A stretch of 60,627 nt of DNA from an uncultured Faecalibaculum sp. (lineage in GTDB: Bacteria; Bacillota_I; Bacilli_A; Erysipelotrichales; Erysipelotrichaceae): NCBI RefSeq assembly GCF_910588395.1, contig NZ_CAJUPA010000011.1:1-60627 (forward strand), read 5' to 3'. Positions 49,155 to 57,882 of this stretch are shown one piece after another (position 1 is the stretch's first letter; every line of letters starts with the position of its first letter). The notes under the pieces were generated by a model. It was not told where the DNA came from, did no database searches, and worked only from the letters and a program-made list of their open reading frames with translations. The translations under genes and the position numbers were made by a program.

Positions 49155-50255
49155 ATGTCAAGAGAATCAACCTGGAAGGAACTGGAAACCTACAACGAGC
49201 ATGAACAGTTTTATCTGACTCTTCATCTGGCGCGTCAGGATCCGGCTTTTTTCAGACAGTTTCTGGCCGGGCTGGACAAAGAGCAGCTGTACCACAAAAA
49301 ACTGATCGTCCCCGAAATTCAAGGCAGCTGGATGCCGGTCCACATGGATGAATCCATGGTGACAGGATCTCTGGATCAGGATGAAATCATCGTGTACAAG
49401 CACAATCGCTATACACCTGTATTCCGCCATGCTCACACATTTTTCGAGATGGTCTATGTGCTCCGCGGATCATGCCGGCAGACATTCGGTGACAGAGAAT
49501 TCACTCTGAACGAAGGTTGTTTCAACATCATCACGCCGCTGACCGAACACAGCATTTCAGTATTCGATGATTCTCTGGTGCTCAACATCCTCATATCAGG
49601 GAAAGTATTTCAGGATGCGTTCTATTCCCTGCTCCGCTTTTCCAACACCATTTCCACGTTTCTCAATCAGTCCCTGTATCTGTATGAACAGAGCTCCTGG
49701 ATGATTGCAGATACGGACCGGGATCCACGCATCCGGGACCTGGTCCTGGATCTGACTGAAATGTCCGGCTCTGACAAACCTTTCAAGGCGATGGCGCTGA
49801 ACGCCCTGCTGACACTGATTTTTGCCGGAATCCTGCAGGATCATGAAGCAGGCATTTCCTTTCCCAAAAAGCCATTTTCCGGAGACGAAACGATTCTGAA
49901 AATGATTGCCAGAATTGAACAGGACTACAAAACGGTGTATCTGCAGCAGCTGGCGGATGACTTCGGTTTCTCTGCCAGCTATGTATCACGACTGATCAAA
50001 AAGAAAACCGGAAAATCCTTCACCGATATCGTGCAGGGGATCCGGTTCAACAAAGCCAGACATCTTCTGGAAACCTGTGATGATTCCATTGCGGTTATTG
50101 CGCAGAATACCGGGTTTGAAAATCTGGAGCACTTCTCCCGGCAATTCAAAAAACGCTATGGCATATCACCGGGATCTTACCGGACTGCCGTCCGTTCCGG
50201 GGAGGCGTTTCCGGTCCCGGATCAGGAAAAACAGCCTGTGACTTTGTCTGCCTGA
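49155..50255 (+). CDS. AraC-family transcriptional regulator with cupin sensor domain
   Basis: A 366-residue regulator. The cupin-like N-terminal half has FRHAHTFFEMVYVLRGSCRQ (about 92-111) and CFNIITPLTEHSISVFDD; the C-terminal 100 residues form the double AraC helix-turn-helix: LADDFGFSASYVSRLIKKKT and IAQNTGFENLEHFSRQFKKR, then YGISPGSYR. AAAGGAG precedes the ATG at 49155 by 9 nt; the longer frame crosses the promoter. It is divergent to the symporter/GH78 operon and is its likely sugar-responsive activator. Confidence 0.9.
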   Translation: MSRESTWKELETYNEHEQFYLTLHLARQDPAFFRQFLAGLDKEQLYHKKLIVPEIQGSWMPVHMDESMVTGSLDQDEIIVYKHNRYTPVFRHAHTFFEMVYVLRGSCRQTFGDREFTLNEGCFNIITPLTEHSISVFDDSLVLNILISGKVFQDAFYSLLRFSNTISTFLNQSLYLYEQSSWMIADTDRDPRIRDLVLDLTEMSGSDKPFKAMALNALLTLIFAGILQDHEAGISFPKKPFSGDETILKMIARIEQDYKTVYLQQLADDFGFSASYVSRLIKKKTGKSFTDIVQGIRFNKARHLLETCDDSIAVIAQNTGFENLEHFSRQFKKRYGISPGSYRTAVRSGEAFPVPDQEKQPVTLSA

Positions 50256-50258
50256 ACA

Positions 50259-50285
50259 TAAAAAAACGGGAATCACAACTCCCGC
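50259..50285 (-). terminator. Terminator downstream of the GNAT gene (convergent with AraC gene)
   Basis: On the minus strand CGGGA...TCCCG is followed by TTTTTTT. The stem is only 5-6 bp, and it lies about 110 bp beyond the GNAT stop. Confidence 0.55.
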
Positions 50286-50392
50286 AAAGGAATCTGATTC
50301 CCGGTTTGATTCTGTTCCCTGATGGCTGACTTCGACTGTTTCTGCAAAACAGCCCCTGTTCTGTACCTGAGTGGATACGGAACCACTCCGTC

Positions 50393-50839
50393 TCAATCCG
50401 CAAGCTCCATGTACAGCAGCGGCCAGGGATTGCCCTGCTCATCATGGTCGGTCCGTTTATACACCTCAAATCCCATGTGTTCGTAAAAGCCCTGTGCCTG
50501 CGGGTTCTGTTCATTCACCGCCAGTGTCCGGACGCCATACTCCCGGATGCCCCAGGAAAGCAGCTGTCTGCCGGTTCCTTTTCCCCGGGCTTCGTCGTCC
50601 ACAAACAGCATCTCCAGATGTCCATCCGCAATGCCCATGAACCCTGTCAGCCTGCCGGTGTCATCTTCGGCCACCACCAGCGCGGGGACTTGCTGCAGGG
50701 CCTGGGGAACAAAGGTTTTGATGTTTGCAATTTCCTCTTCCGACAGAAACAGATGCGTGGCTTTCACCGATCTTTCCCATATCCGGATCAGCTGATCCGG
50801 CAGCGGTTTGTTTCTGTCTCTGACTTCCTGTATTTTCAT
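50393..50839 (-). CDS. GNAT-family N-acetyltransferase (YjaB-like)
   Basis: A 148-residue acetyltransferase. The acetyl-CoA loop is VDDEARGKGTGRQLL (about residues 79-93), with beta-strands GFMGIADGHLEMLFV before it and VNEQNPQAQGFYEHMGFEVY (about 106-125) after it. The pattern is that of YjaB-type enzymes; the acceptor is unknown. GGGAGGAAACCGG precedes the ATG. Confidence 0.88.
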   Translation of the reverse strand: MKIQEVRDRNKPLPDQLIRIWERSVKATHLFLSEEEIANIKTFVPQALQQVPALVVAEDDTGRLTGFMGIADGHLEMLFVDDEARGKGTGRQLLSWGIREYGVRTLAVNEQNPQAQGFYEHMGFEVYKRTDHDEQGNPWPLLYMELAD

Positions 50840-50960
50840 CCGGTTTCCTCCCTGTTTCCGGTCATTATATCAAAAAAAAAACGGTGACTGTTCCTCTATC
50901 CGTTGTCTGACAGGCAGGTCCGTTGTATAGTGGTGAAACCGTCCGGAAGAAGTACCTGCC

Positions 50961-51113
50961 ATGCAGAAACTGGATTATGAATCTCAGGTTCTCTCTGATC
51001 TCTCCTTGCAGGACACGGAACTGCGTTCCTGCCGGTTCATGAACTGTGTTTTTTTGAGACCTGCCGCCTGTTTCGCCGGAAGAGTCTTGAAACAGACAGT
51101 TCTTTGTGATTGA
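50961..51113 (+). pseudogene. Remnant of a pentapeptide-repeat protein
   Basis: A 50-codon frame starts MQKLDYESQVLSDLSLQDTE then LRSCRFMNCVFL, with the A(D/N)LxxC/xF periodicity of pentapeptide-repeat proteins (McbG/Qnr-like starts), but loses the pattern after about residue 33 and ends at TGA. Normal members have about 200 residues. I take it as a truncated leftover. No ribosome binding site stands out. Confidence 0.45.
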
Positions 51114-51166
51114 ATCTGATCAACGGGAATGAAGTTCTCCCGAGGGAAACCTGAACCGCATGTTCC

Positions 51167-51213
51167 ATGCTGATGACTTCTGCAGACCGATGCAGAAATC
51201 ATCAGCATTTTTT
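51167..51213 (+). terminator. Strong terminator upstream of the cation antiporter gene
   Basis: ATGCTGATGACTTCTGCA pairs with TGCAGAAATCATCAGCAT (17 of 18 bp, 6-nt loop), followed by TTTTTT. It would end any transcript from the pentapeptide remnant. Confidence 0.88.
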
Positions 51214-51259
51214 GATTTCTGCCCGCTGTAATTTTACAGAATGAAAAGGAGGATTTTTC

Positions 51260-52441
51260 GTGCTGACGAGTATTGCCATCATTGTATTGTCCGGATTGTT
51301 CATGGGAAGACTGTTTTCGAAACTGAAACTCCCCGGTTTGCTGGGGATGATCCTTGCCGGGATCCTTCTCAGTCCACATGCCCTGAATCTGCTGGATTCC
51401 TCTTTGCTGAATATCTCGTCGGATCTGCGGCAGATTGCCCTGGTCATCATTCTCACAAGAGCCGGCCTGTCTTTGAATCTGGGGGACCTGAAAAAGGTGG
51501 GACGTCCTGCCGTGCTCCTGTGCTTTGTGCCTGCCTGCGCGGAAATCATCGGGACCATGCTGCTGGCGCCCCCGCTGCTGGGTGTCTCACTGCTGGAAGC
51601 TGCAATCACCGGCAGTGTCATTGCAGCGGTGTCGCCGGCTGTGATCGTACCCCGAATGATCCGGCTGATGGAAAACGGATACGGCAGAGACCACAGCATT
51701 CCGCAGCTGCTGCTGGCCGGAGCTTCCGTGGATGATGTGTTTGTCATTGTGGTCTTTTCCGCCCTGACATCCCTGGCGTCCAGCGGCAGCTTTTCTGCGC
51801 TCAGCCTCCTGCAGATTCCCGTCTCCATTCTGACCGGGGTTCTGGCCGGCATGGTGACGGGGCTGGGTCTGCATGCGTTCTTCCGGAGCTGTCCGCTGCG
51901 GGACACTGTGAAAATCCTGATTCTGCTCAGTGTTTCCTTTCTGCTGCTGGAACTGCAGAACCGGCTGGAGGGAACTGTGCCGCTTTCCGGCCTGCTGGCA
52001 ATCATGAGCCTGGGGATTTTCCTGAAGCGCCGCAGCCCTGATCTGGCCCGGACCCTCTGTGACGAATACAGCCTGCTGTGGATCCCGGCAGAGATTTTCC
52101 TGTTCGTTCTGGTGGGCGTTACTGTGGATCTGCAGTATGCCTTTGCTGCAGGAGCACCGGCAATCGTTCTCGTGCTGGGGGCCCTGATGTTCCGGATGGC
52201 CGGTGTGGCCCTGTCTCTGGTAAAGACCCGGCTGACGGGATCGGAAAAACTGTTCTGCATGATTGCCTATACGCCCAAAGCCACTGTCCAGGCAGCGATC
52301 GGTGCCATTCCCCTGTCCATGGGACTGGCCTGCGGACAGAAGGTCCTGACGGTGGCTGTGCTCGCGATTCTCATCACTGCACCGCTGGGTGCGGTCGGCA
52401 TCGACAAACTGTATAAAAAGCTTCTGACTGCACTGGCGTAA
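51260..52441 (+). CDS. Cation:proton antiporter (CPA family, Na+/H+ exchanger)
   Basis: A 393-residue membrane protein with about 12 helices. FSKLKLPGLLGMILAGILLS (about 19-38) and VSPAVIVPRMI (about 126-136) are typical of the first half, and the ion-binding helix reads LLAGASVDDVFVIVVFSALT with the Asp-Asp pair (about residues 158-159). It exchanges Na+ or K+ for protons. No TrkA domain is attached. GTG start 51260 after AAAGGAGGATTTTTC. It stands alone between two terminators. Confidence 0.9.
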   Translation: MLTSIAIIVLSGLFMGRLFSKLKLPGLLGMILAGILLSPHALNLLDSSLLNISSDLRQIALVIILTRAGLSLNLGDLKKVGRPAVLLCFVPACAEIIGTMLLAPPLLGVSLLEAAITGSVIAAVSPAVIVPRMIRLMENGYGRDHSIPQLLLAGASVDDVFVIVVFSALTSLASSGSFSALSLLQIPVSILTGVLAGMVTGLGLHAFFRSCPLRDTVKILILLSVSFLLLELQNRLEGTVPLSGLLAIMSLGIFLKRRSPDLARTLCDEYSLLWIPAEIFLFVLVGVTVDLQYAFAAGAPAIVLVLGALMFRMAGVALSLVKTRLTGSEKLFCMIAYTPKATVQAAIGAIPLSMGLACGQKVLTVAVLAILITAPLGAVGIDKLYKKLLTALA

Positions 52442-52523
52442 GACGCCTGCCCGTCTTCTTCCCAACAGCGCAAAGGGCTGCCGGACAAAGGTTCTGATTT
52501 CCCGCTGCATTCCGCACATCCCC

Positions 52524-52579
52524 AAAACAGCGCAAAGGCCTGCGATTTTCAGGAAAACCGCAGGCCTTTCGGCTGTTTT
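52524..52579. terminator. Large bidirectional terminator, copy A
   Basis: AAAACAGC...GCTGTTTT encloses AAAGGCCTGCG(A/G)TTTTC-AG-GAAAACCGCAGGCCTTT. It separates the antiporter gene from the convergent HI0074-type gene. A near-identical copy is at 53375-53430; the match continues upstream for about 15 bp (CCGCACATCCCC). Confidence 0.88.
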
Positions 52580-52586
52580 GGCTGCT

Positions 52587-52994
52587 TCAGTCCCATAGCT
52601 GGTCCGCTTCTCTGATTTTTTCCTGCAAAGTGGCTTCCAGTTCTGAGAAAGCCGGCAGAAAGCTGTCCCGAATCATCAGGACCAGTTCATCCGCTTCGTC
52701 TTCATCATATATATAGATGGATGTATTTCTTTTTCTCAGCATTGTCAGCCAGACAGCCGCATCCTGCAGGAATCCGGTTTGATATCCCAGTTTCAGGATT
52801 TCCCGGGGCAATCCGGTATCTGCCTGTATTCCATGAAGGCACAGCACTGCCTGCAGGGCTTTCCATGCCAGTTCGAAGGTGAGATTAAACTGACCAATGA
52901 CACCCATCCGGTGAATTTCGTTTTCCTGTGCCTCTGAAAAATCCGCTGTGCGAAGAACATCCAGTGATGAAGTATAGTTATCGGCTTTTTTCAT
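52587..52994 (-). CDS. HI0074-family nucleotidyltransferase substrate-binding protein
   Basis: A 135-residue four-helix protein: KADNYTSSLDVLRTADFSEA, VIGQFNLTFELAWKALQAVL (about 33-52), LPREILKLGYQTGFL, VWLTMLRKRNTSIYIYDEDE. This is the pattern of HI0074, the partner of a minimal nucleotidyltransferase (HI0073), often listed as a HEPN/MNT-like pair. RxxxxY (here RKRNTSIY) is present where HEPN RNases have Rx4-6H, so RNase activity is doubtful. It overlaps the end of the partner gene; start at 52994 or, 5 codons earlier, at 53009. Confidence 0.82.
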   Translation of the reverse strand: MKKADNYTSSLDVLRTADFSEAQENEIHRMGVIGQFNLTFELAWKALQAVLCLHGIQADTGLPREILKLGYQTGFLQDAAVWLTMLRKRNTSIYIYDEDEADELVLMIRDSFLPAFSELEATLQEKIREADQLWD

Positions 52995-53251
52995 AAAGCA
53001 CAATTCCATCTCTTTCTATTTCTCTCTGAAGATCTTCAGAAAGTTCAGCCGTTAGTTTCACAACATCAGCTTTTAACAATGAGTGCAGCAAACAGATCAG
53101 CATTTCCACCTCTGACAGCCAGATCAATATCACTGCGCATGCCATTGGTTCCCCGGGCTCTGGAACCGAACAGAATCACCTGTTCTGCGCCAGACTGCCG
53201 GGCAAAGGTTCTGATTTCCCGCTGTATTCTGGGTGAAACAGTGCCTGTCAT
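52978..53251 (-). pseudogene. Minimal nucleotidyltransferase (HI0073/MNT type), frameshifted
   Basis: MTGTVSPRIQREIRTFARQS opens the gene, and the active-site motif GSRARGTNGMRSDIDLAVRG (GSxxxG...SDxDL) is intact. After NADLFAALI the frame breaks (VKS stop at 53066), while the next frame continues LKADVVKLTAELSEDLQREI then ERDGIVLYEKSR, the normal C-terminus, ending in TAA at 52978. One indel near 53070-53080 explains it. The truncated 61-residue product keeps only the catalytic strand-turn. Confidence 0.8.
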
Positions 53252-53374
53252 ATTTCCTGACTCCTTTCCTGGCTATCTGTCTGTATTATACCCGTCCCCG
53301 TTCACTTCCCGGAATCCCGCAATTCTGCTCAGTCTCTCTGCAGCTCCTCTCGCTCCTGCATCCCGCACATCCCC

Positions 53375-53430
53375 AAAACAGCGCAAAGGCCTGCGGTTTT
53401 CAGGAAAACCGCAGGCTTTTCGGCTGTTTT
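53375..53430. terminator. Large bidirectional terminator, copy B (end of guaA)
   Basis: The same nested hairpin as at 52524-52579 (one arm base differs), directly after guaA. It serves the minus-strand housekeeping operon. Confidence 0.88.
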
Positions 53431-54970
53431 ATTCGAATTCGATGGTTCCGGGAGGCTTGGAAGTGATATCGTACAGTACCCGGTTCACATGGGGCACTTC
53501 ATTCACGATCCGGTTTGCCACCTTGTCCAGCACATCAAAGGGAATGCGGGCCCAGTCCGCTGTCATGCCGTCAATGGATGTCACCGCACGGATGGCCACG
53601 GCATAATCATAGGTCCGTTCATCCCCCATGACACCCACGCTGCGCATATTCGTCAGCGCCGTGAAATACTGCCAGATGTCCTGCTCCAGACCGGCTTTCG
53701 CAATTTCTTCCCGCAGAATCGCATCGGAATCCTGCACGATCCGGATCTTGTCCTCCGTCACATCGCCCAGGATCCGGATACCCAGACCCGGTCCGGGGAA
53801 CGGCTGACGCCATACCATTTCATGGGGCAGTCCCAGTTCGGTACCCAGCGCCCGGACTTCATCCTTGAACAGTGTATTCAGCGGTTCGATCAGCTGGAAC
53901 TGCATGTCCTTGGGCAGTCCCCCCACGTTGTGATGAGACTTGATGGTCTGCGCGGTTTTGGTCCCGGACTCGATCACATCCGTGTACAGCGTCCCCTGCG
54001 CCAGCCATTTGATGTCTTCCCCTTCCGTCAGCTTCTTCACTTCTTCATCGAAGGTGTAGACAAACTCGTTGCCGATGATCTTCCGCTTCTTTTCCGGATC
54101 GCTGACGCCTTCCAGTTTCTTCAGGAACCGGTCCTTCGCATCGATCCGCACCAGATTCACATTCATGTTCTTTCCGAAAGTCTCCATGACAGAATCCCCT
54201 TCGCCCTTGCGAAGCAGACCATGGTCAATGAACATGCAGATGAGCTGATCCCCGATGGCTTCATGCAGCAAGGCCGCCACCACGCTGGAGTCCACACCGC
54301 CGGAAAGTCCCAGCAGAACTTTGTCACTGCCCACCTGCTGGCGGATTTTCTCTTTCTGCACCTCAATGAAGTTCTTCATGCTCCAGTTCGCATCCGCATG
54401 ACAGATGTTGAACACAAAGTTTTTCAGAATGTCATTGCCATACTCCGAGTGCCGCACTTCCGGATGGAACTGCAGGCAGTACATGCCTTTTTCCACATTC
54501 GCTGCCGCCGCAAAGGGACAGTTGTCGCTTTTGGCCACCTGCTCAAAGCCCGGAGCCAGTGCGGTGACTTTGATCCCGTGGGACATCCAGACGGTCTCAT
54601 GTTCCGGCAGACCCGCAAACAGATCCGTGGGATGTACCACATCGATTTCCGTCCTGCCGTATTCCCGGGATTCGGCTTTTTCCACCGTCCCCCCCAGGAC
54701 ATACTGCATCAGCTGCATGCCATAGCAGATTCCCAGAACGGGAATGCCGCTTTCCAGGATCGCCGGATCGCACTTGGGGGCATCAGCTTCATAAATGCTG
54801 TTGGGACCGCCGGAGAACACAATGCCTTTGACATCTCCCAGCGCCCGGATCTCTTCCAGAGTCATTTCGTTGGAGTGCAGTTCGGAATAGACGCCGAATT
54901 CACGGATTCGTCTTGCGATCAGCTGATTGTACTGGGATCCGAAATCCAGCACGACGATTTTGTCTGCCAT
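53429..54970 (-). CDS. guaA: GMP synthase (glutamine-hydrolysing)
   Basis: A 513-residue enzyme that makes GMP from XMP, glutamine and ATP. The class-I glutaminase has GICYGMQ (Cys82) and FHPE (His169, Glu171); the ATP pyrophosphatase has GLSGGVDSS (about 221-229); the C-terminal dimerisation domain ends RVLYDITSKPPGTIEFE. Full length and intact. Its ATG overlaps the stop of the HAD gene upstream (TAATG), with GGAAGG before it. It is the last gene of the operon. Confidence 0.98.
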   Translation of the reverse strand: MADKIVVLDFGSQYNQLIARRIREFGVYSELHSNEMTLEEIRALGDVKGIVFSGGPNSIYEADAPKCDPAILESGIPVLGICYGMQLMQYVLGGTVEKAESREYGRTEIDVVHPTDLFAGLPEHETVWMSHGIKVTALAPGFEQVAKSDNCPFAAAANVEKGMYCLQFHPEVRHSEYGNDILKNFVFNICHADANWSMKNFIEVQKEKIRQQVGSDKVLLGLSGGVDSSVVAALLHEAIGDQLICMFIDHGLLRKGEGDSVMETFGKNMNVNLVRIDAKDRFLKKLEGVSDPEKKRKIIGNEFVYTFDEEVKKLTEGEDIKWLAQGTLYTDVIESGTKTAQTIKSHHNVGGLPKDMQFQLIEPLNTLFKDEVRALGTELGLPHEMVWRQPFPGPGLGIRILGDVTEDKIRIVQDSDAILREEIAKAGLEQDIWQYFTALTNMRSVGVMGDERTYDYAVAIRAVTSIDGMTADWARIPFDVLDKVANRIVNEVPHVNRVLYDITSKPPGTIEFE

Positions 54971-55695
54971 TACTTACCTTCCTTTTCCTGTTTTCTGCCG
55001 CGGGCCTGTTCCAGCCATTCCTTCACATCCGCCAGCGTCGGCAGTTCCATCTGTATGTTGCGGCGCATTTCCTCATCCGGCTCAACCACATCCGGAATCC
55101 AGATGCAGGGGAACCCGCCGTCCCTGGCAGCTTTCACCCCATGAGCTGAATCCTCCAGGACAAGCGCCTGCGCCGGGTCGATTCCCAGCTCCATGGCCGC
55201 TGCCAGAAAGATATCCGGATTGGGTTTGGAACGGAATCCTTCCTTGCCCGAGAGAATGCACGCCGGATGCAGCTGCCGGCCTGCATGGGCCAGAAATGCC
55301 ATGATGTCGCTGCGGGTGGAGCTGCTGGCCACCGCATAGGGAATGTTCTGTTCCTCCAGATATTCCGTCAGTTCGCACAGCCCCGGCTCGTCTGCAGACC
55401 CCGGTGCCGGAAACATCTCATAGAAATACTTCAGCCGGTTGGGCGTATATTCTTCATTCAGACAGTGATTCAGACCGGGATACTGATCTTCCAGTTCCAC
55501 GGCTTTCCGGCTGTCGCAGCCCATCATGGCCCGGGCTGCCGCCGGAGGAATATCATAGCCGTTTGCCATGCCGATTTCCGGCAGCACCTTGAGAAACATG
55601 GTTTCCGTATCGAACATCAGACCATCCATGTCGAAAATGACACCCCGGATCTGCGCCCCGTCAAAAGGCGCCGCGACTGGTTTCTTCTCTTCCAT
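54970..55695 (-). CDS. HAD-IA family hydrolase (beta-phosphoglucomutase-like)
   Basis: A 241-residue HAD enzyme with VIFDMDGLMFDTE (nucleophile Asp and acid/base Asp, about residues 20-32), SSSTR (motif II), KPNPDIFLAAAMELG (motif III) and LEDSAHGVKAA (motif IV). The cap is of the C1 type. The substrate could be a sugar phosphate or nucleotide; guaA next to it is suggestive only. AGGAGGACAGGGA precedes the ATG at 55695. Confidence 0.9.
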   Translation of the reverse strand: MEEKKPVAAPFDGAQIRGVIFDMDGLMFDTETMFLKVLPEIGMANGYDIPPAAARAMMGCDSRKAVELEDQYPGLNHCLNEEYTPNRLKYFYEMFPAPGSADEPGLCELTEYLEEQNIPYAVASSSTRSDIMAFLAHAGRQLHPACILSGKEGFRSKPNPDIFLAAAMELGIDPAQALVLEDSAHGVKAARDGGFPCIWIPDVVEPDEEMRRNIQMELPTLADVKEWLEQARGRKQEKEGK

Positions 55696-55788
55696 TCCCT
55701 GTCCTCCTGCACACCGGCTGCCACCAGCCGGACTCATTTCATGATACCGTGGCCCGGCTGTCTTTGAACAGACCACCGGCGGTTTTCC

Positions 55789-56790
55789 TCAGCAGATTTC
55801 CCAGCCCGGATCCGCGGTCAGGGATGCATCTGCCACACGCCCCTGCCCGGCGGCAATTTCACCCGCCACAGCAATCATCGCCGCATTGTCCGTGCAGCAG
55901 CGCATGGGAGGCACCGTGAATTCGATCTCCGGATACTGCTGCCGCAGTTCTTCCACCCGCTGCCGCAGACCGGAATTGGCGGATACACCGCCGCCCACCA
56001 CAAAATGCCGGATTTCCGGATGGTCTTCCAGCACCAGCTTCACCCGGTCAAAGAGCTCATCCAGAGCCGCTTTCTGGAAACTCGCCGCCAGATCTTCCTG
56101 CGTGAAGGTTTCGCCTTTTCGCTCGCAGCGTTTGATGAACTGCAGCACACCGGATTTCAGACCGGAGAAACTGAAGTCATAGCGCCCCTGGGTTTTCGGC
56201 TCCGGCAGTTCATAGACCGCAGATCCCTGTCTGGCCAGCCGGTCGATCACCGGTCCGCCGGGATACCCCAGTCCCATGACCCTGGCTACTTTGTCATAGG
56301 CCTCCCCAATGGCATCATCCTGGGTTTCTCCCAGAATCTCAAAGGAATTCTCGTCTTTCATATAGACCAGCTCCGAGTTCCCCCCGGAGACCACCAGCGC
56401 CACCAGCGGGAAACGAAGGTCTGTCACCAGCTCATTGGCATAGATGTGACCCGCCAGGTGGTGCACCGGAATCAGCGGCTTGTTCCACACCGCTGCCAGC
56501 GTCTTGGCCGCCTGCACACCCACATGGAGGCATCCAACCAGCCCCGGGCCCGCAGTAACGGCAACCGCGTCCACATCCTCCATGGATACACCGGCATCTT
56601 CAATGGCTTTGGCGATGACACCGGAGACATTTTCCACATGAATGCGGCTTGCCACCTCCGGCACCACCCCGCCAAAGGCTTTGTGGGTGTCGATCTGAGA
56701 GGCGATCACCGAAGACAGGATTTCCTTTTTGTCTCTGACCACCGCTGCCGCGGTTTCATCGCAGCTGCTTTCAATGCCAATCACAAGCAT
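55789..56790 (-). CDS. tsaD: tRNA N6-adenosine threonylcarbamoyltransferase
   Basis: A 333-residue ASKHA-fold enzyme that transfers the threonylcarbamoyl group to A37 of ANN-decoding tRNAs (t6A). It shows IGIESSCDETAAAVV, the metal-binding HHLAGH (about 110-115), FSFSGLKSGV and the C-terminal CTDNAAMIA. It overlaps rimI by 10 bp; GCGAGGAAACAAC precedes the ATG. tsaE, tsaB and rimI are in the same operon. Confidence 0.97.
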   Translation of the reverse strand: MLVIGIESSCDETAAAVVRDKKEILSSVIASQIDTHKAFGGVVPEVASRIHVENVSGVIAKAIEDAGVSMEDVDAVAVTAGPGLVGCLHVGVQAAKTLAAVWNKPLIPVHHLAGHIYANELVTDLRFPLVALVVSGGNSELVYMKDENSFEILGETQDDAIGEAYDKVARVMGLGYPGGPVIDRLARQGSAVYELPEPKTQGRYDFSFSGLKSGVLQFIKRCERKGETFTQEDLAASFQKAALDELFDRVKLVLEDHPEIRHFVVGGGVSANSGLRQRVEELRQQYPEIEFTVPPMRCCTDNAAMIAVAGEIAAGQGRVADASLTADPGWEIC

Positions 56791-57275
56791 GTTGTTTCCT
56801 CGCTTTCCAGGGGCAGCGCCATGATCAGCGCGTCTTCCCCATCCGAATAATACTGTTTTGTTCTCCCGGCCCGGATCATGCCGGCTTTTTCATACAGGCC
56901 GATCGCCGCCTGGTTGGAAGCCCGCACCTCCAGCCGCAGAAACTCGCATCCCTGACCGGCAGCCCGGTTTTTCAGCAGATCCAGAAACCCGGCTCCCAGA
57001 CCCTGCCGGCGGTATTCCGGCAGAATCCCGATCCGGGCAATCTGCGCCGTTTCAAAGGTCTCCCACATAAAGGCATAGCCTGCCACTGCATCCAGGCCGG
57101 CTTCATCCCGGAACCGCAGCAGCCAGGCGTGACTGAAGGGATTGCTCTCCAGCTCCCCCCGGACACCGGCTTCATTCCAGGGCAGGGAAAAGCAGAGCGC
57201 TTCCATGCGGGCAAGCCGGGCCACATCCTGAACGCCAGCCTCTGTCAGATGGAGCCGCCCTGCGTCAGCAGCCAT
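56781..57275 (-). CDS. rimI: Ribosomal-protein-alanine N-acetyltransferase
   Basis: A 164-residue GNAT protein with IARIGILPEYRRQGLGAGFL (acetyl-CoA loop, about residues 79-98), LRLEVRASNQAAIGLYEKAG and the YY motif KQYYSDGEDALIM. This is the RimI pattern, which acetylates the N-terminal alanine of ribosomal protein S18. Placement between tsaB and tsaD is common in Firmicutes. The start is uncertain: MAADAG (57275) overlaps tsaB by 11 bp; an ATG eight codons earlier is possible. Confidence 0.9.
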   Translation of the reverse strand: MAADAGRLHLTEAGVQDVARLARMEALCFSLPWNEAGVRGELESNPFSHAWLLRFRDEAGLDAVAGYAFMWETFETAQIARIGILPEYRRQGLGAGFLDLLKNRAAGQGCEFLRLEVRASNQAAIGLYEKAGMIRAGRTKQYYSDGEDALIMALPLESEETTCL

Positions 57276-57882
57276 GACCACCCGGAGTTTTGTAGGCATC
57301 GGATTCCTTGAGATACCGGGGCACCGCCGCATGCACATTGGACACCGGCACCCACTGATCCCTCAGATCAATGAAATTCTTCAGAAAGTCCGGCGTTTCC
57401 GGATTCCGGCTACCCACAGCCACATCTCCCAGCAGAATACCCGGATGTGAACCGACAAACCCTTCGTATTCCTCCTCCGTGAGAATCTGCTCCGGCTCCG
57501 TCAGGACCCCGTTTTCCACGTGACCCGCATACGCCCGGTGACTTCTGGCATCCAGCAGCACATTGGCTGACGATGCCGTTCCCGCATACAGCTGCAGAGT
57601 GCTCAGGGTGTACAGAGGAATTCCCCGCTGACTTGCCAGCACCTTGGCCACGGTCATGGCGATCCGGACACCGGTGTAGCTGCCCGGGCCGTCGGTGATC
57701 ACCACCTGGTCAATGTCCTGAAAGGACAGCCCGGCATCGTCGAGAATCTGCTGCAGCCGGGGAAACAGTGCTTCGCTCTGTTTCTTGAAGCATTCAGAGC
57801 TTGTCCCTGCCAGCAGGGTATCGTCATCATAGAGCCCCGCCGTGAGATGACGGTAGGCTGTGTCCATGGCCAGCGTGATCAT
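57265..57882 (-). CDS. tsaB: tRNA t6A biosynthesis protein TsaB
   Basis: A 205-residue TsaD paralogue with MITLAMDTAYRHLTAGLYDD at the start and VVITDGPGSYTGVRIAMTVA (about 60-79), the dimer-interface signature of TsaB. It scaffolds the TsaD-TsaE complex. CAGGAGGATGCAGC precedes the ATG, which overlaps the stop of tsaE (ATGA). Confidence 0.96.
   Translation of the reverse strand: MITLAMDTAYRHLTAGLYDDDTLLAGTSSECFKKQSEALFPRLQQILDDAGLSFQDIDQVVITDGPGSYTGVRIAMTVAKVLASQRGIPLYTLSTLQLYAGTASSANVLLDARSHRAYAGHVENGVLTEPEQILTEEEYEGFVGSHPGILLGDVAVGSRNPETPDFLKNFIDLRDQWVPVSNVHAAVPRYLKESDAYKTPGGHGC

Noticed and set aside
53489..55144. 551-residue ORF opposite guaA
   Set aside because: Shadow frame of guaA, without start signals or recognisable domains.
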